In this document: piece after piece, positions 1 to 8,725 of the stretch
Position numbering within the stretch: position 1 is the stretch's first letter
Layout of the letters: each line of letters starts with the position of its first letter
Assembly (NCBI RefSeq): GCF_024643285.1
Contig: NZ_JAMSLW010000005.1
Coordinates: 294,049 to 358,048, forward strand
Direction of reading: 5' to 3'
Origin: Parapedobacter lycopersici
Lineage (GTDB): Bacteria > Bacteroidota > Bacteroidia > Sphingobacteriales > Sphingobacteriaceae
DNA length: 64,000 nt
Notes under the pieces: model-generated
Told to the model about the DNA's origin: nothing
Seen by the model: only the letters and a program-made list of their open reading frames with translations
Databases searched by the model: none
Translations under genes and position numbers: made by a program

Positions 1-76
1 ATTAATAACTCTTGGCGTGCAAATATAGAAGTATTTCACTTACTTACCAAGGTGTGTTTACTCAAAAAAGAATAAT

Positions 77-1351
77 TTACAATAAATCGAAACCAATGTC
101 CCGACGGAAGTATTTTCCTTCAAAGTAAATCCGGCCCGCATCAGCAGTCGATTGCTGCAGCGCATCAAAAATGGAGTCGCCCAGCGCGGTAACCGCCAGA
201 ACGCGCCCCCCGGCACTTTTTACCACACCATTTTCTTCCTGGGTCCCGGCGTGAAAGACGATGGATTCCTTTACGTTTTCGATATTACTGATGGCCTTGC
301 CCGATTCGTAATCGCCCGGGTACCCGCCGGAAACCAGCACCACAGAGGCAGCGGTTTTGGGGGAAAGGGTAAATGAACGCTCGGTCAGGTTCCCTTCCGC
401 CACGCCACGTAATAAATCCACCAGATCGCTTTCAATACGCGGCAATACGCTTTGGGTTTCCGGGTCACCCATGCGTACATTATATTCAATGACATAGGGT
501 TCGCCCCCCCTATTCATCAGTCCGATAAAAATAAAACCCTTGTACGGGATTCCATCCTTCTTGAGTCCTTCAATCGTAGGGATTACGATACGTGTCTCAA
601 CTTTGTCCATGAATTCCTCGTCGGCAAAAGGAACCGGCGAAACCGACCCCATGCCGCCAGTGTTCAGTCCCGTATCCCCTTCCCCAATGCGCTTATAGTC
701 TTTAGCCGAAGGCAGCAGCTTATATCCTTCGCCATCGGTGAGTACAAATACCGATAATTCGATACCCGTCAGAAACTCTTCAATAACCACTGTACTGCTG
801 GCCTGGCCAAACTTGGCATCGAGCAGCATGGCCTGTAACTCAGCCTTCGCTTCGTCCAATGTTGTGCAGATCAGCACGCCCTTTCCCGCAGCGAGTCCAT
901 CCGCTTTAAGTACGATGGGCAGTTTCTGCGTCTCCAGGTAAGCCAACCCTGCTGTCAGGGTATCTTTGTCGAACGACCGGGAATTGGCGGTTGGGACACC
1001 GTGCCGCTGCATAAATTGTTTGGCAAAATCCTTGCTGCCTTCCAGCTGTGCTCCTGCTTTTTGCGGCCCGATCACAGGGATATGCTTTAACTCAGGATGG
1101 TTCAGGAAGAAGTCGTGTATACCATTGACAAGCGGTTCTTCAGGTCCCACCAACACCAACTGAATGTCTTTTGTCAGTACCAGGTTGGCAAGGCCATCAA
1201 AATCGGTGGCTTTGATCGGCACATTATGGCCGTATTGCCCTGTACCCGCATTGCCCGGTGCGATGTAAAGTTCCGACACCTGCTTACTTTGGGCTATTTT
1301 CCAGGCAAAGGCGCTTTCCCGTCCGCCTGAACCAATAATTAGGATATTCAT
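77..1351 (-). CDS. purD: Phosphoribosylamine-glycine ligase (GARS)
   Basis: PurD joins 5-phosphoribosylamine and glycine with ATP to make GAR, the second step of de novo purine synthesis in the cytosol. The 424-residue length is normal for a monofunctional enzyme. Visible signatures are the N-terminal NILIIGSGGRE Rossmann start, VGPEEPLVNG near 68-77, the ATP-grasp loop KADGLAAGKGV near 149-159 and EYNVRMGDPETQ near residue 290, which carries metal and ATP ligands. The gene reads leftwards and is divergent from the fatty-acid gene at 1607. A TATCTTTG promoter box ends four bases before the ATG, so the mRNA may be nearly leaderless. Confidence 0.97.
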   Translation of the reverse strand: MNILIIGSGGRESAFAWKIAQSKQVSELYIAPGNAGTGQYGHNVPIKATDFDGLANLVLTKDIQLVLVGPEEPLVNGIHDFFLNHPELKHIPVIGPQKAGAQLEGSKDFAKQFMQRHGVPTANSRSFDKDTLTAGLAYLETQKLPIVLKADGLAAGKGVLICTTLDEAKAELQAMLLDAKFGQASSTVVIEEFLTGIELSVFVLTDGEGYKLLPSAKDYKRIGEGDTGLNTGGMGSVSPVPFADEEFMDKVETRIVIPTIEGLKKDGIPYKGFIFIGLMNRGGEPYVIEYNVRMGDPETQSVLPRIESDLVDLLRGVAEGNLTERSFTLSPKTAASVVLVSGGYPGDYESGKAISNIENVKESIVFHAGTQEENGVVKSAGGRVLAVTALGDSIFDALQQSTADAGRIYFEGKYFRRDIGFDLL

Positions 1352-1355
1352 GCTG

Positions 1356-1363
1356 CAAAGATA
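1356..1363 (-). promoter_or_regulatory. purD -7 promoter box (TATCTTTG)
   Basis: Read on the minus strand this is TATCTTTG, a perfect match to the Bacteroidota TAnnTTTG element. It stops four bases short of the purD ATG, so the start of transcription should fall at or next to the start codon. No clear TTG was seen at the expected -33 distance. Confidence 0.5.
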
Positions 1364-1606
1364 TTTTTTTTAGTTAAACGGAGCACCGGGATCCGAAAAA
1401 AGAGTCGATGAACCCGGGCTTTCTGCTTCTTAAATTCAAGTTATTCCCTATATTTACCCTACATAGCACAAACGAAAGTCATAGGGTCTGTGTTTTTCTT
1501 ATTTTGAGTTTTATACCGTAGCTGAATGGGTATTTGCCCGCTTTGGCATGGGGATCGGCATAAACGACTACCCCAGGTTACCCATTTATTTTACTGTTAA
1601 TAACGT

Positions 1607-2377
1607 ATGGATTTTATTAAAGTAACTATCGACGATCACGTTGCGCACCTTGTTCTGGATCGCGGTAAGTCAAATGCCATCAACCAGCAGATGCTTGATG
1701 AGCTGCACCAGTCGATCGTTGAAGTACAGAACAACCCCGCGGTAGAGGGGATGATTCTTCATGGAAAGCCGGGTTTTTTCAGTGCAGGCCTGGATCTCAT
1801 TGCGCTGTATGAATATAACGAGAAGGAGGTGCAGCACTTTTGGTACGCTTTTATGGCCCTTATCCGCATGTTCACCGCATTCCAAAAACCTGCGGTAGCG
1901 GCGATTAATGGGCATAGTCCGGCCGGCGGGTGCGTACTGGCACTTTGTTGCGATTACCGTGTAATGGCGGGAGGCGAATACATCATCGGTCTCAATGAAG
2001 TGCCCGTAGGTATTGTTGTGCCCGACAGCATTTTTCAGCTGTACAGTTTTTGGCTGGGCCAGGCAACCGCCTACCGTTACCTGCTGGAGGGAAAATTGCT
2101 AAAACCGGCCGACGCGTATCAATGCGGACTGGTGGATGAGGTGGTAGACGAAAAAAGCATCCGGACGGCCGCCGAGCGACAGCTAAAAAAATACATGCAG
2201 TACGAGCGGCACACCTGGCGGCAGAGCAAAATTAATATGCGTAAAGCACTGATCGCCCACTTGGACACCAGCCAGGAACAGTCAATAGCCGCTGTATTGA
2301 AACAGTGGTGGTCGCCCGCTACCCGTGCCATACTTAAGACCATTATTGATAACCTGAAAAATAGCGGGTCGAAGTGA
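1607..2377 (+). CDS. Enoyl-CoA delta-isomerase (ECI1-like, crotonase fold)
   Basis: This 256-residue crotonase-superfamily protein most resembles the mitochondrial delta3,delta2-enoyl-CoA isomerase type, which shifts a 3-enoyl double bond to position 2 so that unsaturated fatty acids can enter beta-oxidation. The diagnostic stretches are NGHSPAGGCVLALCCDY near 101-117 (oxyanion-hole loop) and IGLNEVPVGIVVP near 125-137; the Glu in GLNE is at the position of the isomerase catalytic acid. The second hydratase Glu is replaced in the PAGGC loop. It is followed after 30 bp by a dienoyl-CoA reductase gene, which supports the role. A generic enoyl-CoA hydratase call is the alternative. Confidence 0.8.
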   Translation: MDFIKVTIDDHVAHLVLDRGKSNAINQQMLDELHQSIVEVQNNPAVEGMILHGKPGFFSAGLDLIALYEYNEKEVQHFWYAFMALIRMFTAFQKPAVAAINGHSPAGGCVLALCCDYRVMAGGEYIIGLNEVPVGIVVPDSIFQLYSFWLGQATAYRYLLEGKLLKPADAYQCGLVDEVVDEKSIRTAAERQLKKYMQYERHTWRQSKINMRKALIAHLDTSQEQSIAAVLKQWWSPATRAILKTIIDNLKNSGSK

Positions 2378-2407
2378 TGACTATTGCCAGGGATGAAATA
2401 GCAAGTT

Positions 2408-3301
2408 ATGGATAAACAGAGCAACAAAACCGTACCGGGCGCGCTTCGTGAGGGCGCACTTCAGGACAAAACCATTGTGGTAACCGGTGGAGGGACAGGA
2501 CTGGGAAGGGCCATGTCTACCTATTTTCTTCAATTGGGCGCCCGGGTGGTGATCGCAAGCCGCAAAATAGCCGTACTGGAGACTGCCGCAGCGGAAATGG
2601 CTGCAGAAACAGGTGGCCAAGTATTGCCGATTGCATGCGATGTGCGCGACATTACGCAGGTCGAGCACCTCTTATCCCGCTCACTGCAAACGTTTGGGCG
2701 GGTAGACGCCCTGGTTAACAATGCCGCCGGCAACTTCATTGCCCCAACCGAGCGCCTTTCGGCGAATGCATTTTCCACGGTGATCGATATTGTACTGAAG
2801 GGCACAGCCAATTGTACACTGGCGTTTGGAAAACACTGGATTGCCGAACGGCAGCCAGCCAGTATCCTCAACATGATCACCACCTATGCATTCACCGGCT
2901 CGGGGTATGTAACACCTTCCGCAGCGGCCAAGGGCGGGGTACTGGCGCTTACCCGCTCGCTGGCAGCCGAATGGGGGAAATATGGAATCCGCAGCAACGC
3001 CATTGCCCCCGGCCCGTTTCCGACCAAAGGGGCCTGGGAGCGCTTGCTGCCGGGCGACCTGGCACAGCAATTTGATTTCAAGGATTATGTCCCGCTGAAA
3101 CGGGTGGGCGACCATCAGGAACTGGCCAACCTGGCAGCATTTTTACTTTCTGATTTTGCCGGATACATCAATGGGGAAACCATTACCATTGATGGCGGCG
3201 AGTGGCTGCAGGGCGCGGGGCAATTTAACCGGCTGGCGGCTATCCCCGATACCTTATGGGACGCACTGGAGCAACAGACCCGATCAGCCAAAGGAAGCTG
3301 A
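2408..3301 (+). CDS. 2,4-dienoyl-CoA reductase, SDR family (DECR1-like)
   Basis: A 297-residue short-chain dehydrogenase/reductase. The Rossmann glycine motif VTGGGTGLGRAM lies near 26-37 and is followed by the basic VIASRK patch expected for NADPH use. NNAAGNFIAPTERLS near 98-112 and SLAAEWGKYGIRSN near 178-191 closely follow the mitochondrial 2,4-dienoyl-CoA reductase, and even the tail ends in a similar SAKGS. The usual YxxxK pair is SxxxK (PSAAAK), as in that branch, with a Tyr in TTYAFTGSG likely serving catalysis. It probably works with the preceding isomerase on polyunsaturated acyl-CoA. The two genes look co-transcribed. Confidence 0.82.
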   Translation: MDKQSNKTVPGALREGALQDKTIVVTGGGTGLGRAMSTYFLQLGARVVIASRKIAVLETAAAEMAAETGGQVLPIACDVRDITQVEHLLSRSLQTFGRVDALVNNAAGNFIAPTERLSANAFSTVIDIVLKGTANCTLAFGKHWIAERQPASILNMITTYAFTGSGYVTPSAAAKGGVLALTRSLAAEWGKYGIRSNAIAPGPFPTKGAWERLLPGDLAQQFDFKDYVPLKRVGDHQELANLAAFLLSDFAGYINGETITIDGGEWLQGAGQFNRLAAIPDTLWDALEQQTRSAKGS

Positions 3302-3324
3302 ATACGGCAGGCGCCAATTAAGCG

Positions 3325-3354
3325 TTGCAATACTCGATTAATAGTTTATTTTTG
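3325..3354 (+). promoter_or_regulatory. Promoter of the phospho-sugar mutase
   Basis: TTG at 3325-3327 and TATTTTTG at 3347-3354 are separated by exactly 19 bp, an ideal Bacteroidota sigma-A promoter (TTG-N19-TAnnTTTG). It lies 28 bp before the ATG at 3383 and separates this transcript from the fatty-acid pair. Confidence 0.65.
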
Positions 3355-3382
3355 ATCCCACAATAAAGAAAAATAAGTTCAA

Positions 3383-5113
3383 ATGCAATTAGACCCCAAT
3401 GTCCGGGAACGCGCTGCCCGTTGGCTGCAGGCACCCTATGATGAAGAAACTATTCAGGCTGTACAGCAATTAGTTGACAGCAAGGACGCAGTAGGACTTA
3501 CCGATGCGTTTTATAAAGACCTTGAATTTGGAACCGGTGGACTGCGCGGCATTATGGGCGTTGGTACAAACCGGATGAACAAATACACCATCGGAAGGGC
3601 CACCCAGGGCTTAAGTAATTACCTGCTGGACACCTATCCGGGCGAACTAATCCAGGTGGCCGTCTCTTACGACAGCCGGAATAACTCCCGCGAATTCGCA
3701 CAGTTGGTGGCGGATGTGTTTTCCGCCAATGGTATGCGCGTCTTCTTGTTTAATGAATTACGGCCGACACCCCTCCTATCTTTTGCCGTCAGGCACCTGA
3801 AGTGCCAGGCGGGTGTCATGCTTACGGCATCCCATAACCCCAAAGAATACAATGGCTACAAAGCCTACTGGAATGACGGAGGACAGCTCGTTCCACCCCA
3901 CGATAAGCAGGTGATCAGTGCGGTTTATGCCATTACCGATCCCAGTCAGATCCGGTTTGGCCCCAAGCCTGAAAACATCACGCTGCTCGATGAGGCCGTG
4001 GATGAAGTTTACCTCCGGGCAATTGCAGGGCTGACCCTGCGTCCGGCAGCCGTTGCCCGGCAGCACGACCTGAAAATCGTGTTCTCGCCTATACATGGCA
4101 CGGGTATTACTTTGGTGCCGAAGGCACTGCAGCAATGGGGTTTTTCCAATGCACAAACGGTAGCGGCCCAGGCACAGCCCGACGGGAATTTTCCGACCGT
4201 TGTTTACCCTAATCCCGAGGAGGAAGAAGCGATGTCGCTCGCACTAAAAGAAGGAGAGCGTATCCAGGCGGACGTGATCTTCGCAACCGATCCGGATGCC
4301 GACCGAGTGGGGGTTGCCGCAAAGGATGGCGATGGGACGTATAGCCTGCTAAACGGCAACCAGATCGGCAGCCTGCTGGTGGATTACGTACTTTCCGCCA
4401 AAAAAGAGCGCGGCGATTTACGCCCGACAGATTATATTGTTAAAACCATTGTCACCACAAACCTGATCGCGGAGATTGCCAATGCCTATCAGGTAACGTA
4501 TTACGACACGCTGACCGGCTTTAAGTATATTGGCGAATTAATGACCAAAAAAGGCCAACAGGGGCGCTTCCTTGTCGGGGGTGAAGAAAGCTATGGATAC
4601 CTCGTCGGGGACTTGGTGCGCGATAAAGATGCGGTGGTCTCCGCGGTATTCATTGCTGAGATGGCCGCATACTACAAAGGTCTGGGAAAAACGCTTCATG
4701 ATGCACTGATCGACCTTTACCTCCAACACGGCTGCTATAAGGAAAAACTCATTTCACTTACCAAAACAGGAAAGGCCGGCGCTGATGAGATCAATGCAAT
4801 GATGGCAGGGCTGCGCGCCAATCCGCCAGCAGAGCTCGGAGGTGTGGAAGTAGCCCAGGTTAAGGACTATCTGCATAGCGAAACCCATCATTTGAAGACC
4901 GGTGAAAAGACCGTTATCAACCTGCCAAAATCAGATGTTCTGCAGTTCATTACGGTAGATGGTGACGTGATATCGGCGCGGCCATCCGGAACCGAACCCA
5001 AGATCAAATTTTATTGCAGCGTAAAACAGCCGCTGCCCAGCAGGGAGGCGTTTGATGAAATCAATCGACAGCTGGACGAAAAACTAACCCGTATCATGAG
5101 CGCAATAGCCTGA
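3383..5113 (+). CDS. Phospho-sugar mutase (PGM/PMM, alpha-D-phosphohexomutase)
   Basis: A 576-residue enzyme that moves a phosphate between C1 and C6 of a hexose through a phosphoserine intermediate. All four family loops are visible: TASHNPKEYNGYKAY with the phospho-acceptor Ser at about 150, the metal loop ATDPDADRVGVA at about 299-310, the sugar-specificity loop GGEESYGYLVG, and the phosphate-binding loop RPSGTEPKIKF near 533. The length fits the larger PGM2-like subfamily (phosphoglucomutase/phosphopentomutase) common in Bacteroidota. The exact substrate cannot be told from sequence. A Nudix gene begins two bases after the stop codon. Confidence 0.92.
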   Translation: MQLDPNVRERAARWLQAPYDEETIQAVQQLVDSKDAVGLTDAFYKDLEFGTGGLRGIMGVGTNRMNKYTIGRATQGLSNYLLDTYPGELIQVAVSYDSRNNSREFAQLVADVFSANGMRVFLFNELRPTPLLSFAVRHLKCQAGVMLTASHNPKEYNGYKAYWNDGGQLVPPHDKQVISAVYAITDPSQIRFGPKPENITLLDEAVDEVYLRAIAGLTLRPAAVARQHDLKIVFSPIHGTGITLVPKALQQWGFSNAQTVAAQAQPDGNFPTVVYPNPEEEEAMSLALKEGERIQADVIFATDPDADRVGVAAKDGDGTYSLLNGNQIGSLLVDYVLSAKKERGDLRPTDYIVKTIVTTNLIAEIANAYQVTYYDTLTGFKYIGELMTKKGQQGRFLVGGEESYGYLVGDLVRDKDAVVSAVFIAEMAAYYKGLGKTLHDALIDLYLQHGCYKEKLISLTKTGKAGADEINAMMAGLRANPPAELGGVEVAQVKDYLHSETHHLKTGEKTVINLPKSDVLQFITVDGDVISARPSGTEPKIKFYCSVKQPLPSREAFDEINRQLDEKLTRIMSAIA

Positions 5114-5115
5114 CA

Positions 5116-5658
5116 ATGCATTGGAAAACGTTATCCTCCGAATACCTGGTGCGGGCACCCTGGGCGGTGCTCCGTAAAGACCGTTGCCAAATGCCCAACG
5201 GGCATATCGTGCCGGAATACTACGTATTGGAATACCCCAACTGGGTTAACATGGTGGCGCTGACCGCTGATAACCAGTTTATCCTGATAAAGCAGTACCG
5301 ACACGGTGTGCAGCAGGAAGTGCTTGAAATACCGGGCGGTGTAATTGATCCGGGAGAAGATGCACCGAATGCGGCCGTCAGGGAAATGCTGGAAGAAACC
5401 GGCTATCGGTTTGCGCACATCGAACCGCTGTCCGATTTATTCCCGAATCCGGCGACCAGCACCAACAAAACTACTTCCTACCTGCTCACCGGCGGGGTGA
5501 AAGTACAGGAACAGGCACTTGACGATCAGGAAGAGATTGACGTGGTATTGGCCTCTCCCGAAGAAGTAAAGCAGCTGCTGCAGGAAAACCGGTTCGGGCA
5601 GGCACTGCATACTGCTGCGTTATTTTATGGACTGTTGCGACTGGGGCTGATGCGGTGA
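5116..5658 (+). CDS. Nudix hydrolase (ADP-ribose/nucleoside-diphosphate-sugar pyrophosphatase type)
   Basis: A 180-residue Nudix protein. The box GGVIDPGEDAPNAAVREM continuing into LEETGY matches GX5EX7REUXEEXGU at about residues 73-96, with all metal-binding glutamates present. The upstream fold (LIKQYRHGVQQEVLEIPGG) is typical of ADP-sugar pyrophosphatases of the NudF/YqkG kind. It is almost certainly translated with the sugar mutase before it, two bases away, which suggests housekeeping of sugar nucleotides. Its stop codon directly abuts the stop codon of the convergent gene at 5659. Confidence 0.88.
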   Translation: MHWKTLSSEYLVRAPWAVLRKDRCQMPNGHIVPEYYVLEYPNWVNMVALTADNQFILIKQYRHGVQQEVLEIPGGVIDPGEDAPNAAVREMLEETGYRFAHIEPLSDLFPNPATSTNKTTSYLLTGGVKVQEQALDDQEEIDVVLASPEEVKQLLQENRFGQALHTAALFYGLLRLGLMR

Positions 5659-6267
5659 TTACGGCTTGATCCGTTGTCTTACCGGGGCGTCGGTCTTTAG
5701 GTCGCGCCCGCTGAGCTCAAAGTAGGCGATATCGGGATCAAGGGCACTGCCCCCATTGATTCGTACGAAAATACGATCAAGGATAGCATCCCGGCCATTA
5801 ATTTCGGCCAGTACCACATATTTTTTATGTTCTTCCCGGTAGGTGAGCCACAGCGGAAGCGACTTATATGCAGCCAAATGCAGTTTGAAGTCGCCGTTTT
5901 CCAGTTGTTTATGGCTGATGCCGTAGGCCATGGTCCGCTGGATAAAGTTCAGTTTTTTCTGTTCGCCACCTTCGGCATACCGTATCCAGTATACATTTAC
6001 CGGGGCTGAGGCGTCCACGGTACCGTTTATCGCGTTAAGCTGATACACCACCGTATTTTCATCCGGATCCCGTTGCAGGTAAAAGAGCTGTTTCGGCTCA
6101 TCGGGCACCGGCAGCGATTCCACCACCACCTGCCTTTCGAACTGATTTTCCTGGGCAGAAACCCCCAGGGCAGAAAAAAGAAGAACGGAACCGATATGTC
6201 CCCCGATGCAAATGTACCTGAAATGATCACTGAAGTCCGTCGGAAAATTACATGGCATAACTTGCAT
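5659..6267 (-). CDS. DUF4833-type exported protein
   Basis: A small protein of about 202 residues with a hydrophobic stretch ending GVSAQ at the N-terminus, which reads as a signal peptide for export to the periplasm. The body holds FYLQRDPDENTVVYQLN and VNVYWIRYAEGG, which resemble the DUF4833 family of unknown function. The first in-frame Met is at 6297, but it lies upstream of a -7 box (6286-6293), so it cannot be transcribed from there. The ATG at 6267 has a good AAAGGAG ribosome site seven bases before it and is preferred. The function is not known. Confidence 0.75.
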   Translation of the reverse strand: MQVMPCNFPTDFSDHFRYICIGGHIGSVLLFSALGVSAQENQFERQVVVESLPVPDEPKQLFYLQRDPDENTVVYQLNAINGTVDASAPVNVYWIRYAEGGEQKKLNFIQRTMAYGISHKQLENGDFKLHLAAYKSLPLWLTYREEHKKYVVLAEINGRDAILDRIFVRINGGSALDPDIAYFELSGRDLKTDAPVRQRIKP

Positions 6268-6285
6268 AAGTACACTCCTTTTCTT

Positions 6286-6293
6286 CAAAGATA
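6286..6293 (-). promoter_or_regulatory. -7 promoter box before the DUF4833 gene
   Basis: On the minus strand the bases read TATCTTTG, a perfect TAnnTTTG. Transcription from here would start near 6280, which excludes the Met at 6297 and supports the start at 6267, where an AAAGGAG Shine-Dalgarno-like site precedes the ATG. Confidence 0.55.
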
Positions 6294-6352
6294 GCAAATA
6301 ATCTGCCGGTTTTACGACCAGCTTACCGGTCGGTGGCGAAGCCGGTATCCGC

Positions 6353-6919
6353 TTAATTAAGTCGCCTCAAAAGCGGCGCTTCTACCGCTTTGAACACCTG
6401 CAGCGGCTTCAGGTTACGCCAATTAAAATCATTAAGATCACCATCGAAATTGATAAAATAGTCGATGTTATTTGCCTTAAACTCATCAATAACGTGCTGT
6501 CGGAAGTTAATTCCGGCAATCCAGCCATCCTCAATCTCCTGAAACCATTCCTCATAATAGCAGTCGTCTGACGCGTGGAAATTGAGCACATTCTCTCCAA
6601 TAATGATAAACTTGGTGATTCCGGCGTCTACCATGATATCAATGACTTCGCGCTTGAGCAGCATTATATCGTTGTAAATGGCATCGTTCCACTCGCCAAT
6701 AAATTCGATGATGGCGTAGTTACGGCTATAATCGGCAAACAGGACTTTCAGGTACAGGGTGTTCGACCCAAAGCTATCCCACTGGGGATGGAGCAGGAAG
6801 TTATATATCTGCTTGTCGAACTCGAATTCGCTGTATTCCGTACCATAAAAGGGGGACAACTCGTCTTCGGCCGCGACATAATCGTCTCTCCAGCGGTAGT
6901 ATGGTTCAATTTCGTGCAT
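6353..6919 (-). CDS. Conserved acidic protein of unknown function
   Basis: A 188-residue protein that I cannot assign to a named family. It is very acidic and rich in aromatic residues (for example EIEPYYRWRDDYVAAEDELS and DDCYYEEWFQEIEDGW). It has no signal peptide or membrane segment, so it is probably cytosolic. The alternating pattern LYLKVLFADYSRNYAIIEFIGEW followed by a helix and FIIIGENVLNF suggests an alpha/beta fold. It is divergent from the S41 protease at 7023. Codon use is like its neighbours, and the long clean frame supports a real gene. Confidence 0.75.
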   Translation of the reverse strand: MHEIEPYYRWRDDYVAAEDELSPFYGTEYSEFEFDKQIYNFLLHPQWDSFGSNTLYLKVLFADYSRNYAIIEFIGEWNDAIYNDIMLLKREVIDIMVDAGITKFIIIGENVLNFHASDDCYYEEWFQEIEDGWIAGINFRQHVIDEFKANNIDYFINFDGDLNDFNWRNLKPLQVFKAVEAPLLRRLN

Positions 6920-6977
6920 GCGTGTTGCCTTTTTACAAAAATGGCGAAAAAATGTCGCTTTATAAATCGTGGTTGCG

Positions 6978-7007
6978 TTTGATTATATAATAATCTCTGT
7001 AATTTAG
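6978..7007 (+). promoter_or_regulatory. Promoter of the S41 protease gene
   Basis: TTTG at 6978-6981 is followed after 18 bp by TAATTTAG at 7000-7007, one base from the TAnnTTTG consensus. It lies 15 bp before the ATG at 7023. Confidence 0.45.
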
Positions 7008-7022
7008 CATGTGTAATCTGCG

Positions 7023-8633
7023 ATGCAAAAAGATACTAAAAGAAACTTATTTGTTGCCGCCACCTATGGGGCCGTGCTGTTACTTGGCTTATTGCTCGGG
7101 CAGAACTATGCCGATGACAACCGCCAGTCCGGCACAAGTACCCTGTTGCCGTTGGGTCTGGGTCATACGGGCAAGGTACAGCGGATGATTGACCTGATCG
7201 AATCAAATTATGTGGACAGTGTGGAGGTCAGCCGCCTGCAGGACCTGGCCATCGGAGAGATCGTTGCCCAGCTGGACCCTTATTCCGAATACCTGTATCC
7301 GCAGGCTGCCCTCCGGCAGCGGCAGGCGCTTGAGGGGAGCTTTGAAGGCATAGGCATCGAATATTACAAGGTAAACGACACACTCATTACCGTGGGGCTG
7401 ATTGCCGGCGGCCCGGCACAACAGGCCGGATTACGGGTTGGGGACCGGCTGATCGCCATTAATGGCGATACCATTGCGGGTGTTAACATCACGGAAAAGG
7501 CAATCGACGAAAAAATACGGGGACGCCTGGGAACGCCGGTAACGATCTTGGTCAGCCGTAACGGCCAAGCCCTGCCGCAGCCCATCAATATCACGCGCAA
7601 ACGGGTAGAGGTAAGTAGTGTCGATGCAGCATATATTATTGATAGTGCAATGGCCTACATTAAGATCAGCCGCTTCGGGGCTAAAACGGCCGAAGATTTT
7701 ACGCAGGCATTGGCACAGTTGAAAAAAGCCGGTGCAAAGCGGCTAATTGTGGATCTCCGCGAAAATGGCGGCGGCTATTTTGATGCGGCGACCGCACTGG
7801 CCAGCCAGTTTTTTAACGACAAGGAGCTCCTCGTCTATACCGAGGGGGCCCATGAGCCGCGTACGGATTATTATTCCACTGCCGATGGCTTATTCGGTAC
7901 GGGCGCCTTGGCCGTACTCATTGACGAACAGTCGGCTTCCGCCAGCGAAATCGTTGCGGGGGCCGTGCAGGACCTGGAGCGGGGCATCATTGTCGGACGC
8001 CGGTCATTTGGCAAGGGATTGGTACAGGAACAGTTTGGTTTTGGCGATGGCTCGGCGCTCAACCTGACCGTCGCCCGGTATTACACACCTTCGGGAAGGT
8101 GCATTCAGAAAACATACCCCAAAAATCACGCGATTCTTAAATCGCCTACACTGGAAACAGCCACCGTTGTAGGGACGGAACAGTCAGAGTCGTCGGGGTG
8201 GCAGGAACCCCAGAGCCGCCATCCCCAACGGGCCAACCGGCCGGTGCTAACCGGCGGCGGAATAGCACCCGACGTATGGACACCTGTCAACGGGCTGGAT
8301 ACCAGCGCCTGGTACAAGCGGATCCGGCGGGGCAACCTCATTGAGGAGTATGTCTACGGCTATCTCGCCAAATCGGTGCCGGCTTATTCGGTCGAAAATT
8401 TTCTGGAAAAGTATAACCTGCCCGATTGGGCGTATAGCGACTTTTTGACCTACGTCAAAACCCGTGGAATTACCTATTCCGCGCATGAGGCACGTGCGGG
8501 CAAGCCACGGATATGTACGGATATGGAGGCGCTTTTGGGCCGTTTCTATTTCGGAAGCGAGGCCTTTTTCCGGGTGCGGAACCGCTCGGATGAAACGCTG
8601 GCCATTGCCATAAATGCACTGTCTGGGGAGTGA
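7023..8633 (+). CDS. S41 family C-terminal processing peptidase (CtpA/Tsp-like)
   Basis: A 536-residue serine protease of the carboxy-terminal processing family. An N-terminal hydrophobic segment (about residues 10-26, LFVAATYGAVLLLGLLLG) anchors or exports it, placing activity in the periplasm. A PDZ domain lies at roughly 90-180 (GIGIEYYKVND to PVTILVSRNG). The catalytic Ser is in DEQSASASEIVAGA near 303-307 and the general-base Lys is in SFGKGLVQ near 333. Family members trim or destroy envelope proteins. The last 120 residues are the usual Bacteroidota extension. It appears monocistronic. Confidence 0.92.
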   Translation: MQKDTKRNLFVAATYGAVLLLGLLLGQNYADDNRQSGTSTLLPLGLGHTGKVQRMIDLIESNYVDSVEVSRLQDLAIGEIVAQLDPYSEYLYPQAALRQRQALEGSFEGIGIEYYKVNDTLITVGLIAGGPAQQAGLRVGDRLIAINGDTIAGVNITEKAIDEKIRGRLGTPVTILVSRNGQALPQPINITRKRVEVSSVDAAYIIDSAMAYIKISRFGAKTAEDFTQALAQLKKAGAKRLIVDLRENGGGYFDAATALASQFFNDKELLVYTEGAHEPRTDYYSTADGLFGTGALAVLIDEQSASASEIVAGAVQDLERGIIVGRRSFGKGLVQEQFGFGDGSALNLTVARYYTPSGRCIQKTYPKNHAILKSPTLETATVVGTEQSESSGWQEPQSRHPQRANRPVLTGGGIAPDVWTPVNGLDTSAWYKRIRRGNLIEEYVYGYLAKSVPAYSVENFLEKYNLPDWAYSDFLTYVKTRGITYSAHEARAGKPRICTDMEALLGRFYFGSEAFFRVRNRSDETLAIAINALSGE

Positions 8634-8675
8634 TGATTGCACGACCGCTGTACCCCGCAGCGACAATCCCGTGGA

Positions 8676-8707
8676 TTTGCATTTTTTTTCAACAATGGTT
8701 AAGTTTG
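8676..8707 (+). promoter_or_regulatory. metZ promoter
   Basis: TTTG (8676-8679) and TAAGTTTG (8700-8707) are spaced by 20 bp, matching the lineage promoter. It stands 18 bp before the metZ ATG. Confidence 0.6.
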
Positions 8708-8725
8708 CGTCACTGAAATTCGACA

